This document shows positions 60,276-64,000 of a DNA stretch of 64,000 nucleotides, one piece after another. Positions within the stretch are counted from its first letter, which is position 1, and each line of letters begins with the position of its first letter. The translations under genes and the position numbers were made by a program. Origin of the DNA: Atherix ibis (taxonomy: Eukaryota > Arthropoda > Insecta > Diptera > Athericidae); contig OY282605.1 in assembly GCA_958298945.1 (NCBI GenBank), positions 112,774,267-112,838,266 of the forward strand, read 5' to 3'. Below the pieces are notes generated by a model, which ran no database searches, was not told where the DNA came from, and worked only from the letters and a program-made list of their open reading frames with translations.

Positions 60276-61276
60276 AAATGTCGGAATGGAGATCGACAGA
60301 TGAATATATTTTCTCTGTTATTGTATCAATTAAATAATAATCAGTTTTTATCGGTATCATTTTATGACCAAGCAGACTTGATTTGAATACAATTTTGTAT
60401 TATGTCCAGTATTTGATCATCCAGAGCTAACCAGTCAGCCATTAGCTATAATCACTATTTCTCTATTGATCTAATATTAAGCTGTTTCCCTCTATAAATA
60501 TGCATATTTTCTCTTTTAAGTAGTTTTTTTCTCCTTATATTGTTTTCTTTTGCCATGTTACGGGACACAAGAGGGGTCATAAGATTGTATAGATAGATAT
60601 GAGAGGCAAAAGATACTCACATACTCATGTAGATGATCGCATCCTCATAGAATTCATAGCTTTAACGATATAAACTGTTCTTTTATCTGGTCAGGATTAA
60701 ACTGGATTTTCCTAGATCTAACTCGATTTATTATGAATAGAGTAGATTTTTGTTAAGTATATAACTAAGAGAAAGATGATATTTTTATGAAAAAGGAATA
60801 AAAAAACTTAAAAAACGACGACCTTTCGATTTGATACTAAAAAAAAATATTTACGATAGTACAAAATTTGCATAGAAATGGTTGGAATTTGTTTTGTTAT
60901 GATTATTCTCTAATTTGTGTTCACACACACACACATACATATCTACGTAGTTATAAGATACGAATTTACTAGGAGTGTTCCCAGAAAACTTTTCCTTCTG
61001 ATCGAAGATACACAGTTGATTTCTATAGCAAAAATTGGTACTGTTTAATTTTTATAGATAAATTCTCAACTCTAATGGGTATGCAAAATAATTTGCTAAA
61101 GTTTTTTTTTTAAATTTAACTTAAGATTATTGATAAAAGCTGCCGATTTTTAAACAATTAAACATTTTTGTAATATTTTCGGGGTTGTTGGGTCATTAAT
61201 GTTCGTTGAAGAATTGTTTTTCTTCTTTATTTTGTCGATTAAAATTTATTAACTAGTTTGATTATATGAATTTGCA

Positions 61277-61694
61277 TATAAAAGCGTTTGTCTATTCGTA
61301 TCTGATCTATTGGTTATAGTTATAATATGATAAAAATTAACACATTCACTGTGAAAGGACAAGGAAACTGTCAATGCCGAGACCAAATAGAAAAATGTCT
61401 AAAAGTTTGGAGTACAAGTATCTATTGAATGAAAATGATTTTGTTTAGTAGAAAAGTACGAGTAAATTGAAAATCAATCAGCGACTTTCGCTTTTTCGTT
61501 GTGCGCATAGTAACTGAATCGAAATCGATACAAATTCAACGTTGATCGCGTCAAATGCAAATAGAACGAAAATCGAGCAAAGAAAATCCAAATTCAAAAA
61601 GTTGATCTGTACGAGTAGAGAGAAGTTGTGTGAAAAATTCGAAAATAGGTTTATCGAACGATCCGGACACAGCAGACCAGTTCGGGTTGCTAGC
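61277..61694 (+). promoter_or_regulatory. Speculative core promoter and untranslated first exon
   Basis: A TATAAAAG box at 61277-61284 is followed at a workable distance (about 61305-61315) by pyrimidine-A-type sequence. The next 380 bases are less AT-biased than their surroundings and contain no long frame on the plus strand. They end with CACCTGTAAGTGA, whose GTAAGT at 61694-61699 is a full splice-donor core. The pattern is that of a 5' untranslated exon leading into a long intron. TATA boxes and GTAAGT both occur by chance in AT-rich DNA, so this is a weak call. Confidence 0.22.
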
Positions 61695-63429
61695 AAGATC
61701 ACCTGTAAGTGAATAGTGAACACAAAAACAAAAATACCGCACAATTCACTACAACGGATTAGATCGGATCGGATCGGGCCGGATCGATTAGGCAGAATGG
61801 AAAATAGTCGACTTATTATGGAATTTTAAAGTTTCCATAGATATATCTATTATACAAATACGCTAGTTAGATGTGATGTACAACAAGCAAGTGCAATCGA
61901 TTCAGGAGGATTTGCATTTCTGTCTGCACATGCAACTCTATTTACCGTAATTTTATCTAAAATTTACCAACTTAACATATACTCGTACCTTTAAGCCGAA
62001 TAACTAACTATTCCGGGAATTTAATACTTGAAATTGAAATTCAATGAAAACACCAATCTTCTGATTAAGGAACCAGTTTTGATTTATCAAAGGCTAAATC
62101 GATAGACATGAATTGATCGAGTATGTTTAAATTACCACATGACACCATTCATAGATCATCAAATTGTGCATTTGAACAAATTGAATCAAAAACATTGTGA
62201 CAGATTCCACGATCGCCAATAGTGTTTGCACAAGTCTCGGCAAATGAAATTCAATTTGAACTTGAATCCGTTCTCAAAGAAATCCAATTTTCTGGAATTA
62301 TAAAAGTATGTATTTACAAGCTCCGATAGATCCTTAAACGATAAAAAATACTTCGCAAAAAATATAGCAGCTTTCAACGTTTGCACATTTGCTCTATCAT
62401 TGAACTTAGATAAAATCTATTAAAATTTTCTGTATGCCGGCAGAGGTCTTAGTTCATTTAGTGTTTTTACAAGTCTTTTCTTTATAGATAATCACTTTGC
62501 TGAGATCCCATTTAATTGGACCTTGACACTATCCTCTTCGGAGGCATTTCTTAGACCTCTGCCATCTTGATTCCCACAGTCACACTCAATCGAGCTTTCG
62601 ATCACGACCCTTACAGACAGATCGCCTTAATTGAACCTCTGATAGATTATCCTGTCGTCAAAGGCTAATTAAATTCTAATTGCACAATTATCGATGATGG
62701 TACAAGCGCGTTGACTAACAAGCTTGTTCTTGTTGTGGCTACTTTTACTAAATAGTTTTTTTTTCTTCTTTAAAAAAAACAAGAAAAATTATAAGAGAAA
62801 AGGAAATCTTTTCTTGCTTTACACATTCAAGAAGCCTCGATCTTCTTACAGAATCAATTAAAAAGTCTCACTTCGTTAAAGGGTTCAACTTTTCATTTAT
62901 TTTTCTTGAAGAATTATTTTAAGTGAAGAGCGTAGATTGGTTATAGAAGCGAACAAAAATAATTAAAGAAAAAATGATTTTCTATAAAATATGCAATTTT
63001 CTAGACTACAAACTTTATGGAATTTGATTTATTTTATGATTGATACGAATACCAAATAATATAATCAATATTGTGGCTAAGTATCTTCAATAGGAGATTT
63101 TTTCCTTTTTATCTAACATGATATATCTTATAAGCGTAATCAATCAATTTGAATAAAAATAATAACGGCTTAACTAAGGACATCAATTTACGAGTATAAC
63201 TTCACTGAGAGTTTTAATATTATTGTAGTTGGAATTGAAATATTTTAAGAATAGGGATTTTACAATCATTAAAAGACCTCAAATAAGAATTTTACAAACA
63301 TAAAAAAAAACGATTCTAGAATTTTTTAAAATTCAGATATGCAGAATGGAAATCTGGGTCAGAAAAACCCCAATTTATCTCAAAAACGGTTCTTAATAAA
63401 AAAATTTTATTATTTTTATTTTCAACCTT

Positions 63430-64000
63430 TTTTTTTGACCCAAAAAAAAACCGAAAAAAATAATTCTGAGCTACTTGCCAGGGTAGAAAATGTATCAGAA
63501 TTTTTTAAGTAAAAGTGAAGGGAACACAATTTTTAAAATAATTCTTATGAGTTCATTTTGAATAAAAATCAGAAAATTACTTTATTGTATCTTTGGTTAT
63601 GAGTAGATTTAAAATAATAGAATTTTTCAGAATAAATAAAAAATCTTGGGGTGTTTTGGGGTTCGAAAATGACCCAAAGCTTTTTATTTCAAATCTGTGA
63701 TGCTTTAGAATATTGTGTTTGCGAAAAATTAAGGTCAAACTTATTATATCGCAACTATAGCTTTTTGAAAACAGAATTTATTGACGCAAAAAAAACGAAA
63801 AAACTAACTTTGAGCTACTTGCCAAGGTAGAGAATGTATTAGAATTTTTTAAGTAAAAGTGAAGGGAACACAATTTTTAAGATAATTCTTATGAGTTCAT
63901 TTTGAATAAAAATCAGAAAATTACTTTATTGCATCTTTGGTTATGAGTAGATTTAAAATAATACAATTTGTTGGAAAATATAGAAAATCTTGGGTTTTAA
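63430..64000. repeat. Tandem repeat with 344-bp period, running off the window end
   Basis: Sequence from about 63437 recurs at an offset of 344 bases. GAGCTACTTGCCAGGGTAGA at 63468 reappears at 63812 with one change, and the following 160 bases (TTTTTTAAGTAAAAGTGAAG, then TTATGAGTTCATTTTGAATA, then TTGGTTATGAGTAGATTTAA) are almost identical. The repeat continues at least to about 63985. The part between the copies (63655-63790) is not repeated in the visible sequence, so this could be the start of a satellite array or a duplicated element. Confidence 0.9.

Larger units (their letters stand above)
59230..63425. other. Long stretch without a recognised gene
   Basis: AT-rich to about 60200, then mixed. 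It contains an impure GATG/GATA simple repeat (60227-60275), an (AC)7 run (60922-60935) and a GGATC/GATCG-rich tract (about 61752-61790). An 11-base inverted pair, GGCAGAGGTCT/AGACCTCTGCC, occurs at about 62440 and 62551. The frames at 59189, 61478-61744 and 62186 have no protein signature. A possible first exon at 61.3-61.7 kb is listed separately. Confidence 0.5.

Noticed and set aside
62430..62565. Inverted pair GGCAGAGGTCT / AGACCTCTGCC as a possible MITE
   Set aside because: The match is only about 11-12 bases, with no target duplication and nothing element-like between the arms.
1..64000. tRNA genes, rRNA fragments and CRISPR-like arrays
   Set aside because: I looked for tRNA T-arm GGTTCGA-type boxes with paired arms, conserved rRNA words and regularly spaced direct repeats with unique spacers. 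None was found; the 40-bp repeat has no spacers.

Overview
The window looks like AT-rich, gene-poor nuclear DNA from an insect. The evidence is the long A/T tracts, the absence of any long open frame or bacterial-style operon, and a crowd of decayed insect-type transposons. These are Tc1/mariner transposases of at least four lineages, non-LTR retrotransposons of jockey-like, R1-like and CR1/L2-like type, and short TIR elements. A dipteran is plausible but is my inference; nothing here fixes the species. I see no complete protein-coding host gene, no tRNA or rRNA, and no CRISPR. Most short open frames are chance frames or shadows of dead elements.

Layout. 0.9-2.2 kb: a mariner-type transposase fragment duplicated in direct tandem. 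7.4-8.5 kb: a jockey-like reverse transcriptase (RT) relic, followed by an RT relic on the opposite strand and a 0.9-kb TIR element (8.9-9.8 kb). 11.8-12.3 kb: a CR1/L2-like RT relic. 13.9-14.2 kb: a short GC-rich open frame on the minus strand, the only hint of a host exon. 15.06-16.16 kb: a nearly whole mariner-like element with TIRs and a dead transposase. 21.8-23.1 kb: a satellite array with a 40-bp unit. 23.5-23.9 kb: a minus-strand RT relic. 26.1, 37.6, 48.9 and 56.2 kb: more copies of the transposase type seen at 1-2 kb and 15 kb. 28.1-29.3 kb: a second jockey-like relic. 31.8-33.6 kb: an R1-like relic followed by a jockey-like scrap. 34.1-35.3 kb: a mariner with TIRs on the minus strand. 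36.6-37.4 kb: a mauritiana-type mariner with an internal deletion. 40.5-41.1 kb: another internally deleted mariner. 44.7-46.6 kb: a degenerate minisatellite. 53.35-54.2 kb: a second copy of the 0.9-kb TIR family beside a near-perfect palindrome made of the same terminal sequence. 58.7-59.2 kb: a MITE-like element with mariner-like ends. 63.4 kb to the window end: a 344-bp tandem repeat.

No set of genes here works together. The window reads as a transposon graveyard, either intergenic or inside a very long intron. The points worth a second look are structural: the satellite's higher-order organisation, the paired TIR-family copies with their head-to-head junction, and repeated small inverted or tandem duplications inside transposase relics. 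I found no convincing undescribed biological system.
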